Notes under the pieces: model-generated
What the model was told of the DNA's origin: nothing
The model's database searches: none
Seen by the model: only the letters and a program-made list of their open reading frames with translations
NCBI GenBank assembly: GCA_963971535.1
Contig: OZ020589.1
Location: 50,691,544-50,755,543, forward strand
Length of the DNA stretch: 64,000 nt
Direction: 5' to 3'
Origin: Notolepis coatsorum
Taxonomy: Eukaryota; Chordata; Actinopteri; Aulopiformes; Paralepididae
Translations under genes and position numbers: made by a program
Shown here: piece after piece, positions 11,094 through 21,720 of the stretch
Position numbering within the stretch: position 1 is the stretch's first letter
How the letters are laid out: each line of letters opens with the position of its first letter

Positions 11094-11520
11094 ACACTAC
11101 ACAACAACAACCACCAAACGCACATAGCACACACATCCACACGCACACACTCACTTTAAACAAACACACTGTAGCACCCACTCCCCACACTTTATATTTA
11201 TTGATGAAGGATTGCACTACAACTCGTACACCTTACTGTAAATTGTACCTAAATTGTACCTCATCCCATTTCTGCTTTGCACTATATAGTACTGTACATT
11301 AGTACACTGCATAGTATTGTATATTATATGGTAACTCAGAACATTGTACATATGTCTATACCGAACACTGTGACCTCATTTTCTTCTTCTAAATTACATG
11401 CTATACTATGTTATTTGATACCATCTTGTCTAGCACAGTCTCTGGAGCGTAACAGTAAGAAGCATTTTGTATGAAAGTATTCTGTACTTCTGTATGACAA
11501 CTATTAAAGAAACTTGAAAC

Positions 11521-12166
11521 ATTAGTTAGGACTTTTGTTTGGTAAAGTGGGCCCACATTTTCATTTAATTTGAGTGTGATAACGTGTATGTTCATTCATA
11601 ATAATTTCCCATCCAGTTAACCCCTCTCTTCTTGGGGGTAACGTAATGCTGCCATATATGTAAAGCCTTAGAGAGGTATTATTATTATTGGTACTAGCCC
11701 AGACGTGGGTAATGAGTCAGTTACATTGGAGTCTGCAATATCTGGGTCTATTATCTTTGGGTCTGCAATATCTGAGTCTATATTATTTGGGTGTACAATA
11801 TCCGTTATCTGCAAGGTATTGAGTTACAACTCTAATAATAGGAGAACTACATTTCATTTGACCCAGTGCTATTGAATATTTGTAACTGACCAGTCCTTAA
11901 ATAACACTAAAGGATGTAGATGGGAGTCTTGTGTGCATGTCAATTCCTGAGCCTTAACATTAACCCTTTTGGTGCGGGTAACATTAATACATTTAACTCT
12001 TTCATACCCACCTTCCCCTTTCAGTTATTAAGGTCTCTGGTGTCACTGTGGGAGGGTACTGCTTGCGGGAGGAACACATCTATTTATTCATATAACAGTC
12101 ACTAGGTGTGGGAGGGTTAACGGAGGTATTGGGGGAAGTGAGAGCGAGTTGGGGAGTACTGCTGAC
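11521..12166. other. No gene recognised; short imperfect repeat
   Basis: A 34-bp imperfect repeat on TCTGCAATATCTGGGTCTAT occurs two to three times at about 11731-11815. Nothing else assignable. Confidence 0.4.
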
Positions 12167-12261
12167 TAGGGCTGCAACGATTAGTCGACATAATCGACGA
12201 TGTCGATTATAAAAAATCGTTGACGAGAAATTGTTGCGTCGATTAGTCATAAAAAAAAAAT

Positions 12262-12335
12262 TCTCTTTGTGAGAGTGGCTTCTCAGGGTTCCAGACAACA
12301 TCATAACATGATGATCCCATAGCAAATTTTGGACA
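12262..12335 (+). pseudogene. Inverted, internally deleted copy of hAT transposase 3' end
   Basis: CTTTGTGAGAGTGGCTTCTC then CAACATCATAACATGATGATC on the plus strand match the minus-strand transposase end at 12955-13110, with roughly 100 bp missing in between. Confidence 0.75.
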
Positions 12336-12369
12336 TTGAAAACATTGTTCCCCTGCAGGAGATGATGAT

Positions 12370-12785
12370 CAGACTAGACACACAATACATTACACACGCA
12401 CTCCTCTCACTCACACACAGCGATCAGAGTAAGACACACACATACACACTCCTCTCACTCACACACAGCGATCAGAGTAAGACACACACACATTCACACT
12501 CCTCTCTCTCACACACAGCGATCAGAGTAAGACACACACACATTCACACTCCTCTCACTCACACACAGCGATCAGAGTAAGACACACACACATACACTCC
12601 TCTCACTCACACACAGCGATCAGAGTAAGACACACACACATACACAAATTACACAGTACACACCTCTCACTCACACAGCGATCAGAGTAAGACACACACA
12701 AATTACACAGTACACACACTCCTCTCACTCACACAGCGATCAGAGTAAGACACACACACATACACACACACACGGACTCCTCTCA
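12370..12785. repeat. About 57-bp CA-rich minisatellite
   Basis: Seven or so units of CTCCTCTCACTCACACACAG then CGATCAGAGTAAGACACAC, with variable CA tract length between them. It is internal to the hAT element. Confidence 0.92.
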
Positions 12786-12952
12786 CACACAGCAAACAAA
12801 AGTTATTTAAAGTACACTTCCACTTTAATTTGTATTATTTAATTTATTTATCTTGTTATGAGTGATTGCTGTATTGTTCTTCAAATACATTTTCATTTAA
12901 AGTGGCTTAAAGATCCAAATTCAAATGTTTCATGAGTCATTATTTTAATTTG

Positions 12953-13110
12953 CTATGGGATAATCATGTTATGATGTTGTTGTTTGGTCCTGACAAGAGT
13001 CTCAAAGTCTGGGGTGATGGTAGACAAGCAACTCTGCTCAATGTCCAATCTGTTCCTCTGCTCTGTCTTCAGCTGGACCAGAGCTGAGAAGCCACTTTCA
13101 CAAAGATAGG
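12953..13110 (-). pseudogene. hAT transposase C-terminal fragment
   Basis: Minus-strand frame with LCESGFSALVQLKTEQRNRL and ITPDFETLV ends at a TAG in CCCATAG near 12955. CExxFSxLVxxKTxQRNRL is the hAT C-terminal dimerisation signature seen in ZBED5/SCAND3-type transposases. Only about 50 codons survive. Confidence 0.78.
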
Positions 13111-13251
13111 CAATTAAAAAAAAAAAAAAAAATCCGTTTTTTTTTTGTTGTTGTTGTTTACATTGGTTTTCGATTAGTCGACTAATCGAAAAAATAATCG
13201 GCAGATTAGTCGACTACCAAATTAGTCATTAGTTGCAGCCCTACTGCCGAC

Positions 13252-13865
13252 CGCCCCGGAGAGGCGAAGAAGACCAGAGTACCAAACCAGGTTGGTAAAT
13301 CCCGGGCCCCATTCACTCCCACTGCCGAGCCCCAGTTTGACGCTCCAGGCCCAAAGACGAGGGTGCAGTCAGACGGAGCTCTACTGCGTCCCGCTACCTT
13401 GTGACTGCCAGCAACCGTTCCCACAAAGCAGGGATAATCCACCCTGCTACATATACATATCACATTTACTTGAAAACAATGTGGAAATCTGCCAAACATG
13501 GGACCTGCAGTGGGACAAGAATTCTTGGTACTCGACTGGTACTTTATGAAAGCTTCTTACTTCCAAAAACCATTCATGAATCAACCTTGTGGGTGCTACA
13601 GTAGTAAGCACGTGCCACATCAAGTTAAGAGGCACAGGGAGAACTGTAGAACCACATTCTAGGAGTCAAGATTGAGCCGTTTTGAGATGTAGCCTATAAA
13701 AGCCTGTTGGGACTGTATCTAACGGACCACCATGTGACCTTAAAAGTCTGGCATTATTAGCTGGCTAGTTTCTAGATCGCCAGAGATTCTCCACTGTGGG
13801 TACCTCAGTGAGTTAAGAGGAATACGGTGGCTGAAAACAGCTAATCACACCATGGTAGACCAGGA
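13252..13865. other. No feature recognised
   Basis: No reading frame or repeat that I can support. Confidence 0.35.
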
Positions 13866-14173
13866 CAGAGGTTCTTAACCTTGGGTTCGGGATCCCCTAA
13901 GGGTGGAAGAATGTAGCCTACAAAATACATTGTCGTGTTTATAATATTTAGTACAGGTGCCAAATGAAACAATGAATAGGTCTGCCTGTATCAAATGTAA
14001 AGCCCTCCTCTCCCAATTATCAATCATGTGAAATAGCCTGGAAAAGGGCTAAACAAATAACCTAGTCATTATTTGGTGTCAGAATTCAGCATCCGCTCTA
14101 TGCTCGACCATGTTGGAGAGAGGGTGGGAGGGGGTTAACTGTTCACATATCAAAAAAGGTTTGCCCGTCACTG
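13866..14173. mobile_element. Short hAT MITE with perfect 8-bp TSD GACCAGGA
   Basis: Flanks GACCAGGA at 13858-13865 and 14174-14181 are identical. Termini CAGAGGTTCTTAACCTT and the complement of the right end, CAGTGACGGGCAAACCTT, are short inverted repeats. Length 308 bp, non-coding. Confidence 0.88.
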
Positions 14174-14181
14174 GACCAGGA

Positions 14182-14945
14182 TACTCTGGTAACAAGGACA
14201 GGTCATGTGGGGAAACTAACATCTGCTATTAGCCTATTTCAGTTTAAAATCTACCAATGTGGCCTAGATTACTGGCCCTGATAGAACACAGTACACAACA
14301 GATTTCAGAGAGAGAAAATAACAGGCTAGCTGATATGATAATTAAGGTTAGGTAAGTCTAGAGAGGGGGGCGATGGGAGGAAGGGAGGTTATAATATCCA
14401 ATCAATTAGCAAAACAATCTGAACATGTGCAGTTTCCATGGTGACAAGATCACCTTTCATTCTTCTCCCATTTACCGAATCTTTTTATAGCTCCAAGCAC
14501 ATCGCGTGTGTGTTGTTGTTGTGAATGTCAGTTTGACAAAAGCAAACGTTAATTTTCTTTAGTCGCTAGTGATGTGCAGGCTACTGCAAATAGAAAACAA
14601 GAACAGACTGGGGAATAATAATGAGACATAGTACCAAATTTTTGAGTAATGTATTTTGAGTAATAATGTGAACATGGCAACAACATTTTAAAGTAATCTT
14701 ATTCTACTCGATGGACTGAGGCAGGGACAAGAGTATGCCCCAGGTAAAGTTAGCCTTGCCTTACGTCACCAAGTGAAAAGTTAAGTGCCAGCTCAGCAGC
14801 TTGACAGCTCTGTTCCATAACATCCGTATGGAAAGAAACTCTGAATAATATCAAGCAATTGGGGCTTATTATCCCAAATACACGTAAGCCAGTGTTCGGG
14901 TTACAGGCCCACTATGTGTTGCATGTGACGTCACGGTGGTTGTAC
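14182..14945. other. No gene recognised; would be intron of the candidate gene at 14946-15321
   Basis: If the minus-strand exon is real, this is the start of its first intron. A TGACGTCA palindrome (CRE-like) lies at 14926-14933, 12 bases into that intron. Confidence 0.35.
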
Positions 14946-15321
14946 CTGGCGAGGCCATGTCTTTCTCCGACGAGGAGCTGCGTCTGCTCCGCCTGCTGCT
15001 CCGCTTCTCTCTGCCGCCCCGCGGCGACGAGCTCCCCGCCAGGCACGGCAACAACAACGCCTCTTCCCCCGAACCGTCCGTCTCCAGCTCCGTCAGGACG
15101 CTCTCACAAGACCCCGACAAACGAACGGCAATCCCGGGATTCGCCCCCAGTAGTCCAAGCCCTCCTGTCCGGTTCATATCAAACAACACCGTCGGGGGGG
15201 GATCCTGCGCCGCGCTGGTAAAGTTGGACTCGGACGCAGCAGACACCGCCGTCGCTCCGATGATGTCTGCCACCACCGGCTCGCTGGTCTCCGTCTCGCT
15301 CGGGTCGCATTCTGACATCAT
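14946..15321 (-). CDS. Candidate first coding exon of an unidentified host gene
   Basis: A minus-strand frame opens at ATG 15319-15321 (a second Met follows immediately) and runs 376 nt to a good splice donor, CCAG|GTACAA, with GT at 14944-14945, leaving phase 1. The predicted 125 residues are low complexity and acidic/serine-rich at first (MMSECDPSETETSEPVVADI), then basic-serine (REKRSSRRSRRSSSS) before EKDMASP. Base composition is CpG-rich, unlike the flanks, as expected for a promoter-proximal exon, and an NRF-1 palindrome lies 200 bp upstream. I do not recognise the protein. The plus-strand frame over the same DNA (from 14859) has no comparable signals. Following exons would lie at lower coordinates, and I could not find them. 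Confidence 0.5.
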
Positions 15322-15518
15322 TGTCGCTCAGTTCTTTCTATGTATCATCTACAATTTACAGATGTTTTTCTTAAAGCTTTCGGCCCTCCATTTTACAAAC
15401 ACTGTCGCAGCAGCCCTCGCACACACAAGTCCAAAACAAAATGAGTAGAAAGCGGCTGCTTTCACTCGTTGAACGGCCACATAATCCGTCAAGCTGGCCT
15501 GCTTCCTAGTTGGAAGAA

Positions 15519-15529
15519 TGCGCATGCGC
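15519..15529. promoter_or_regulatory. NRF-1-type site TGCGCATGCGC
   Basis: A perfect palindromic NRF-1 consensus about 200 bp upstream of the candidate start codon at 15321, in a region without a TATA box. This is typical of CpG-island promoters and supports minus-strand transcription. Confidence 0.6.
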
Positions 15530-15649
15530 TGATAAGGTTGCCTGTTTGGCAACATTTAAAGGCATTGTCACATACATGGTTTAAAAGCCGGATGCGTATC
15601 CTTTCAAAAAGTATCTTCCATGCATTTGACATTTCAACATGTTTCATAT

Positions 15650-16399
15650 AAGATGTGAGTTCAGTTTATTTAAGATTTGACTGTTCTAACTGCACTTTAG
15701 TCATATATCCGGGTACAATACTATGTACTGACTGACTTCTATGAAACGTGGCAGTATTTTTCAAGGCCACTAGATGCTGATAGTGATTCACAGATGAGGG
15801 TGGTGAGTGCCATACCAGAATTACCCTTGTGTTTCCCTTGATCCATCACTGTTCATTAATTTCCCTTGTGTTTAGGCCTACATTTTACCTCTACCTCAAA
15901 GTCGGTCCTTTTCTCACATTTCATGAGCGATGCCACATCGTAAAGTTCTGATTTGACTTTCTGGAGGTCTTGACATTAGTTTGACTACTATATAAGTTAA
16001 TGTCCTGCTCAACAGTTTAGGTTAGTGTTCTGTTTTTAAAGGCCACTGTTTTGGTTAGACAAAGGACATACGCTAAGTAGCCCAGAGAGAGACTTTGTGT
16101 GGGGGATTTTCATGAATTTATTATGGTTCAAGGCAGAAAATGAGGATAATTGAGACATAGGGAGCCTTAGGACCATTGGGTATCTAACCCTCCATCCATC
16201 ACTCTTCATCCCACCTTCCTTCTCCTGTCTTCCCACTTTGTTTTCATGAATTCCCTCTCTTGCTCTCTGGAGTCCTCTCGCTCTATTCTCTCTACCCTAC
16301 CTCTATCCCCTTCACTGTCCCTCAATCTCCTGAGTCCCGACTGTCTCTCTAGCACCCCTGTCTACCCCCACACACCCCAGCACCCCCTCCCCCCTCTCT
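15650..16399. other. No feature recognised
   Basis: No coding sequence or repeat that I can support until the AATTC array. Confidence 0.35.
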
Positions 16400-16467
16400 C
16401 AATTCAATTCAATTCAATTCAATTCAATTCAATTCAATTCAATTCAATTCAATTCAATTCAATTCAA
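16400..16467. repeat. (AATTC)n array
   Basis: About 13 copies of AATTC, followed by AAATGGGCTTTATTGACATG. Complemented, this reads as GGCAATAAA-like sequence plus a (GAATT)n tail, which resembles the 3' end of a minus-strand fish retroposon with a pentanucleotide tail. The body is not present. Confidence 0.9.
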
Positions 16468-16500
16468 ATGGGCTTTATTGACATGGGAAACATACGTTTA

Positions 16501-16646
<146 letters not shown>

Positions 16647-16913
16647 AATAAGGGTCTGTAGTTAAAACACATGCAAATGAGCAGTCAGCCAGCTGCTTTC
16701 ACAGCAGCCATGTGATCTGTCAAGGTGGGGGTTGGGGGTTGAAGGAGAGAGGGAGGGAGCGAAGGAGAGGGGGAGGAGGGAGGATGAGAGGGAGAGGGAT
16801 GGGTTCAAAGACACACAGGATTCCCTCTTGTATTATTTCACTAGAATAATCCCACCCTCTCTCCGTCTGTCCATCATTTCAGCTTCCTCCACAATGCCTC
16901 TGCACCCATCTAT

Positions 16914-17060
<147 letters not shown>

Positions 17061-17256
17061 CCATACCTCCAAGGACAAATACCTGAAACGTCACTAGTCA
17101 AATGAAACACTTGGCAGGAAGCACATTAGCAAAAGCAGTGGCAAGGTCTCTCTCTCCCTCTCTGTCTCTCACCCCCCCCCCCCTCTTCCAATGTCAAATG
17201 CATGTACCTCACCCACCATAGGGTGACAAGCCCCTGCAGCCATACTAGGCATACTG

Positions 17257-17359
<103 letters not shown>

Positions 17360-17547
17360 CATGCATGTGTGTATTAGATGTGTTTTGCCTCACTCTACCA
17401 CCCATTCCAACAGACTCTGCTGGCATGAGACCTGGTCTACCCTGCCAGCAACACCCCCCCCCCAACCCCATTTCTCTCCCTGTCTTCCCTCTGTTGTTCT
17501 CGATTAGAGAGAGAAGGAGAACCCCATAGCTCAATCCGTATTATGCA

Positions 17548-17551
<4 letters not shown>

Positions 17552-17584
<33 letters not shown>
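17552..17584. repeat. (GT)n microsatellite
   Basis: About 16 GT dinucleotides, then one CTGTGTG interruption. Confidence 0.95.
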
Positions 17585-17585
<1 letters not shown>

Positions 17586-17996
17586 TGTGTGTGAGTTCAT
17601 GCGTTATGCATATTTGTCAGCGTGTCTTTGCATCTCTCCCCGCTAGGTCATTCTGCATGCACTCAAGTGTTCATGTTGGCTGCCCATGTGTGCCTGTAAG
17701 TATTATGCAAAGTACAAGGCCAGAATATCAAGATAAACGGTGGACTCAATGTTCAACATGTGTTCCATTTACTAGTACTACAACATTTATACTGAACAAG
17801 CAAAAATACACACATAACAAACCACACAACGTGTACCAACTGATTGTGACGGGTCAATAACTATTTCATTGCTTGGAGAGAGTAAGGTTTTGATCAGAGC
17901 AGTAGCAGTTACTGAGTCGTGGGGGTGTGCATGGTTCTGATTGTCAGTTGTGTTTTGGTTGGTTTGTAATTCGTTCTCTGAGTCCATCATCCCAGG
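17585..17996. other. No feature recognised
   Basis: Unassigned sequence between the (GT)n tract and the hAT element. Confidence 0.35.
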
Positions 17997-19121
17997 CAGG
18001 GAACAAAATAACTAGACGCCATTCGCCAAATGCATGTAGATTTACCGTCTGGCGTCTAAAAATAATAGTCTGCCGGCCAGCTGGCGTGTAGTTCATATCG
18101 ATACTCTTACTTTGAAAATCCTGTGCGGGTCTCATTGCCGCCCCAAGCGCAGCTCCAGTCATAATATCTGGGCTCCGGCAGCTAGCAACGTTCAGGTTCA
18201 TATGATACTCTTATTTTGAAAAACCCTTAGCAACTCCGCGAGTCATATGATATCTGCCCACTCCGTGTTGTTTCTTGAAAACAGAGCAGCAGCGTCAACA
18301 CAGCAGCGTTAACACAGCTGTAGGTGCCTAAATGCCTAGTCTGGTAATTAAGAGTAATTTCAGTTAATAGCAGTTAATAGAAAAGCATTTTGGCCCTGTA
18401 TTTCATAGGATAAATAGATAGATATTATTATTACAGAAGTAATATCTAAGACAATCCATGTCTATCAGTAAGAATGTTTTCTTTGTTGTTAGTTTGTTTC
18501 TTACAGGATATTTGGCTGATAGGCCGAGGGACTTTTAGTTTGACAGGATAACGGTGATGTCATTGATTACTGTCAGCTGCGGCAAGGTGACAGCTTTGGT
18601 TTAGAAAGAAAACAACGCAGATTTTACCGGTGGTCAGGCCAAGTGATGAGAGAGTGGAGCCAGACAGTTTTTAGACCTCTCTCTCTATTTCCCTGGATAA
18701 ACTTTGTTAATCTCGCTGCTCTATATATAATTAGGAAACAAGAACGTGTAACCCGAATTGGACATTAAATAGTTGATACTACTTCGTGGTCGGTGCTTTC
18801 TTGTGCGCGGATATGGAACGGGAGGATTCAAAGTTTGAGAGCGTCTGAAGCTTACGGCATCAACAAGTTTCGGATACTACAACAGCAGTGCGCCTACAGA
18901 CGCGAAATAAGTCTGTGATGTTTTTTTTCTTCTCACAACGAGTCCAATGCAGCTACATGCTTTGTACCGTCGCCATTCCTTTATGCCCACATCGCCCGAA
19001 ATGAACGTTTATGTACCAATCACTACAACGTTAACGTAAGCTAACAAGCTAATCCTGATGATCAGACGAGGCAGAGCCACAGTGAACAGCACTGAAGAAA
19101 GGGTAAGGCACTCTCCCCTTC

Positions 19122-19159
<38 letters not shown>

Positions 19160-19623
19160 CGTTTGGAAAGACGACAGAGTCACTAGTCAGGACTCAGGAC
19201 AGGAGTATATTATAGTAAACTGAGGATTACTGAGGATGGACAGATAATGTTGATATTCAAATATAAAAAAGTTTCGAGAGGAGTGGAAGTTTGAAGACAG
19301 ACTACAATATGATGCGGGGGTGGTGAGTTGAAACACAGTGTGTGTCCCGACCCCACTTCTATGTTTCAATGAATTATTTGCATTTAAAACTATTAACGCT
19401 GACTCATTCCTTCAGTCCACTCAAAATTATGCTAATATTCCTTATGTTGTTTATGATATTAATTGAAAATAGCATATGAGAGGATTATATGTAATAATAA
19501 CACATGGCGATATACTAAAAAGCTATTTATAATTTTTGGCTAGTAAAAAATCTGTCCGGCTGGTACTTTTAAAAATCTACCAGCCAAATGGCTGGTAAGT
19601 CAAAAAGTTAAGTTTGTTCCCTG
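17997..19623. mobile_element. hAT element with perfect 8-bp TSD ATCCCAGG
   Basis: Inverted termini CAGGGAACAAAATAACT and the complement CAGGGAACAAACTTAACT, flanked by identical ATCCCAGG (17989-17996 and 19624-19631). Length 1627 bp. The terminal and subterminal motifs (GACTTACCAGCC, TGGCTGGTAG) are shared in form with the element at 4348-6238, so both are one family. There is a short (GT)n tract near 19123-19153 and no readable transposase. Confidence 0.94.
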
Positions 19624-19730
19624 ATCCCAGGTCATTGGGTTCCTAGGACGGGTCTGTGCTGTGGCCCGGTGATACCAGTCTCCTGTTAGCTGCCAAGAGA
19701 AACAAACACACAAGAAAACAGAATAAAAAA

Positions 19731-19925
<195 letters not shown>

Positions 19926-20088
19926 TTTATGTGAGAATGCAGTACTTCTTGGACCAAATATCTTCATGTAGCAGTTTGAACAATATGGCTTGTTGTCATA
20001 CTGAAACACAGACAGGAGATATTTATGAGGTTCAGTATTCATAGTATTGACAGTACTGCACAGTTCTGTGACTCTTTTGCATGCACGC

Positions 20089-20487
20089 TAGGGGTGTAAA
20101 GGTACACGTATCCGTACCGAACCGAACCGTTTCAGTGTGTACCGTACCGTACCGAACGGCTGTGTAGTGTACCAAACGAATACAACGGTATGTTAACCAC
20201 TAACAACCGCCCACCGGTTGTTAGTGGTTAACATACCGTTGTATTTTTCACAATCTAATATAATTATTATTATATAAAAAAAAATGTACAAGTCGATTAT
20301 TAATTTCAATATAGAATATTCGTTGACAGCGGCTACAAGTACAATTAGTTACTGCACACTATATCACCCCTGAGTGGAACATGGAAAGCCAAACTTTCCC
20401 CCACTGTACCGAAAACCCGTACCGAACCTTGACTTCAAAACCGAGGTACGTACCGTACCGTGGTTTTTGTGTACCGTTACACCCCTA
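20089..20487. mobile_element. hAT-type MITE with internal hairpin
   Basis: Ends TAGGGGTGTAAAGGTACAC and the complement TAGGGGTGTAACGGTACAC are inverted repeats. The flanks ATGCACGC and GTGCACAC match at 6 of 8 positions, an aged hAT target duplication. Length 399 bp, rich in TACCGTACCG words, with a 31-bp perfect inverted repeat inside. Confidence 0.85.
20179..20245. repeat. 31-bp perfect inverted repeat, 5-nt loop
   Basis: Arms 20179-20209 and 20215-20245, loop CCCAC. The arm contains GGTATGTTAACCACTAACAA and is complementary without mismatch. Confidence 0.95.
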
Positions 20488-20813
20488 GTGCACACAGTTA
20501 TAGTATCGTATAGCTACCGCTCTGCGTCCTACTGGAATACATTCCCATATCAGTACTAGCACTGAATAAATCTTCACATGCACCTATATACACCCATCCG
20601 TCTGGCCACACCCCCATCCGCTCCTCTACATAAGCAGGGGTGTGGCCATACTAACAGCTCCTTCCTTGTTTTCACCACCATCAAGTGTCTGTATACACCA
20701 CTTGCGTTTAGTGCTAAATTAGTTGGAAAGGAGCTACGTTAAAGAGAAGGAGCTGCGTTGACATTATATCTTTATTTTCTCTCTCACTATTTTCGAGGAA
20801 ATACAGCGATAAT
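20488..20813. other. Unassigned; possible promoter region of the unit beginning at 21721
   Basis: Contains CTACATAAGCAGGGGTGTGG, a retroelement-promoter-like stretch, and becomes continuous with ATG 21721 if the hAT element is removed. No firm call. Confidence 0.3.
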
Positions 20814-21714
20814 TAGTGATGGCGAGATGAAGCTTCATGAAGCATTGAGGCTTTCCATCCAATAGTGCCACACATGTGTTGAAGCTTCATGGTGTTTCAC
20901 TTGCTGTGCCATCAAGTGGACAATAAATGTAGAACAGGCAGCGTGATTATAATGATACCATGGCTTTGGTGTCTGAAGCTTTGATGTGATGATGATGCCA
21001 ATAAACAAATAATATTGTGTCTGTTTTTCTAGCAGGGACAGAGGAGAAAGTGCTTGCTTCATAAAGTTTTATTCAGAAAAAGCAACTCAAAATCGACATG
21101 CCATCATGCCACATCTGCATTTGGATCATACAGATGTGATCAGATTAGGCACAGCAAGTTAGACATTACAGCAAGTTTATATGTAACGGAGATGATATGG
21201 TCACCTTTTTTGCATTGTGTTTAACTTCGATGCCCCGAGGGAGTTTAGAACCCGGGTCTGCCGCGACACGGGCGACAGGCGACAGCACAGACCGCTACAC
21301 CAAGGTGAATTCACACTTAATGACGTGTAAAGTGTCTTTTTAAGTGGAGTGAGTTTAACTCGCAGTACCGCTACTCGCCAGTCACTTCACAACGCTTGAA
21401 GTCCATCGTGACTGACAGTGCCTCGCGCTACCATCTGTTATATATATGTTGGGATGATTAGGATACGCATTTATTTGTCTTTCCCAGTAATCCACGGGAT
21501 TCTCCAACGCAAAGAAACTCGTAATGAATTCCTATGTCGACACATTGTGTTGCGCACCAACCCCGAAGCCATTTCCTGAATCAGTGATGCGGACCGAGGC
21601 TTCGGACGTCATCACATACGTCACCTGATACACGCCTCTATACACGCTCCACTTAAATATGCCTGGATTACTCGACACAAGCATCGATGCCTCGCTTCAA
21701 ACGTCACATCACTA
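20814..21714. mobile_element. hAT element with perfect 8-bp TSD GCGATAAT
   Basis: Termini TAGTGATG and CATCACTA. Flanks GCGATAAT at 20806-20813 and 21715-21722 are identical. Length 901 bp, no transposase visible. A tRNA-like stretch (complement GGTGTAGCGGTCTGTGCTG, then GGGTTCTAAACTCC) near 21240-21310 has weak A- and B-box resemblance only. Confidence 0.92.
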
Positions 21715-21720
21715 GCGATA

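Larger units (their letters stand above)
7966..11520 (+). mobile_element. L2-clade LINE, 5'-truncated (copy B), split by a hAT insertion
   Basis: From TCTGATAGTGGCTTTGG onward this copy is nearly identical to copy D (from about 44967), down to the 3' UTR and the tail AAAGAAACTTGAAAC. It lacks the endonuclease domain and starts in the linker before RT. It is interrupted at 8872-9952 by a hAT element that copy D lacks. An 11-bp deletion at about 10741 (relative to copy D 46651) adds a frameshift. The near-identity implies recent retrotransposition from a shared source. Confidence 0.92.
12167..13243. mobile_element. hAT element with near-perfect TSD and foldback ends
   Basis: Ends TAGGGCTGCAACGATTAGTC and the complement TAGGGCTGCAACTAATGAC. 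The flanks CTGCTGAC (12159-12166) and CTGCCGAC (13244-13251) match at 7 of 8 bases. Length 1077 bp. A transposase 3' end is present on the minus strand near the right end, and a shortened inverted copy of it lies near the left end. Confidence 0.9.

Noticed and set aside
14859-15448. Two overlapping plus-strand frames over the candidate exon
   Set aside because: No splice or promoter support; the minus-strand frame ends at a good donor and has an NRF-1 site upstream.
21240-21310. tRNA-like sequence on the minus strand
   Set aside because: Only weak A/B-box similarity, no convincing cloverleaf, and it lies inside a hAT element.
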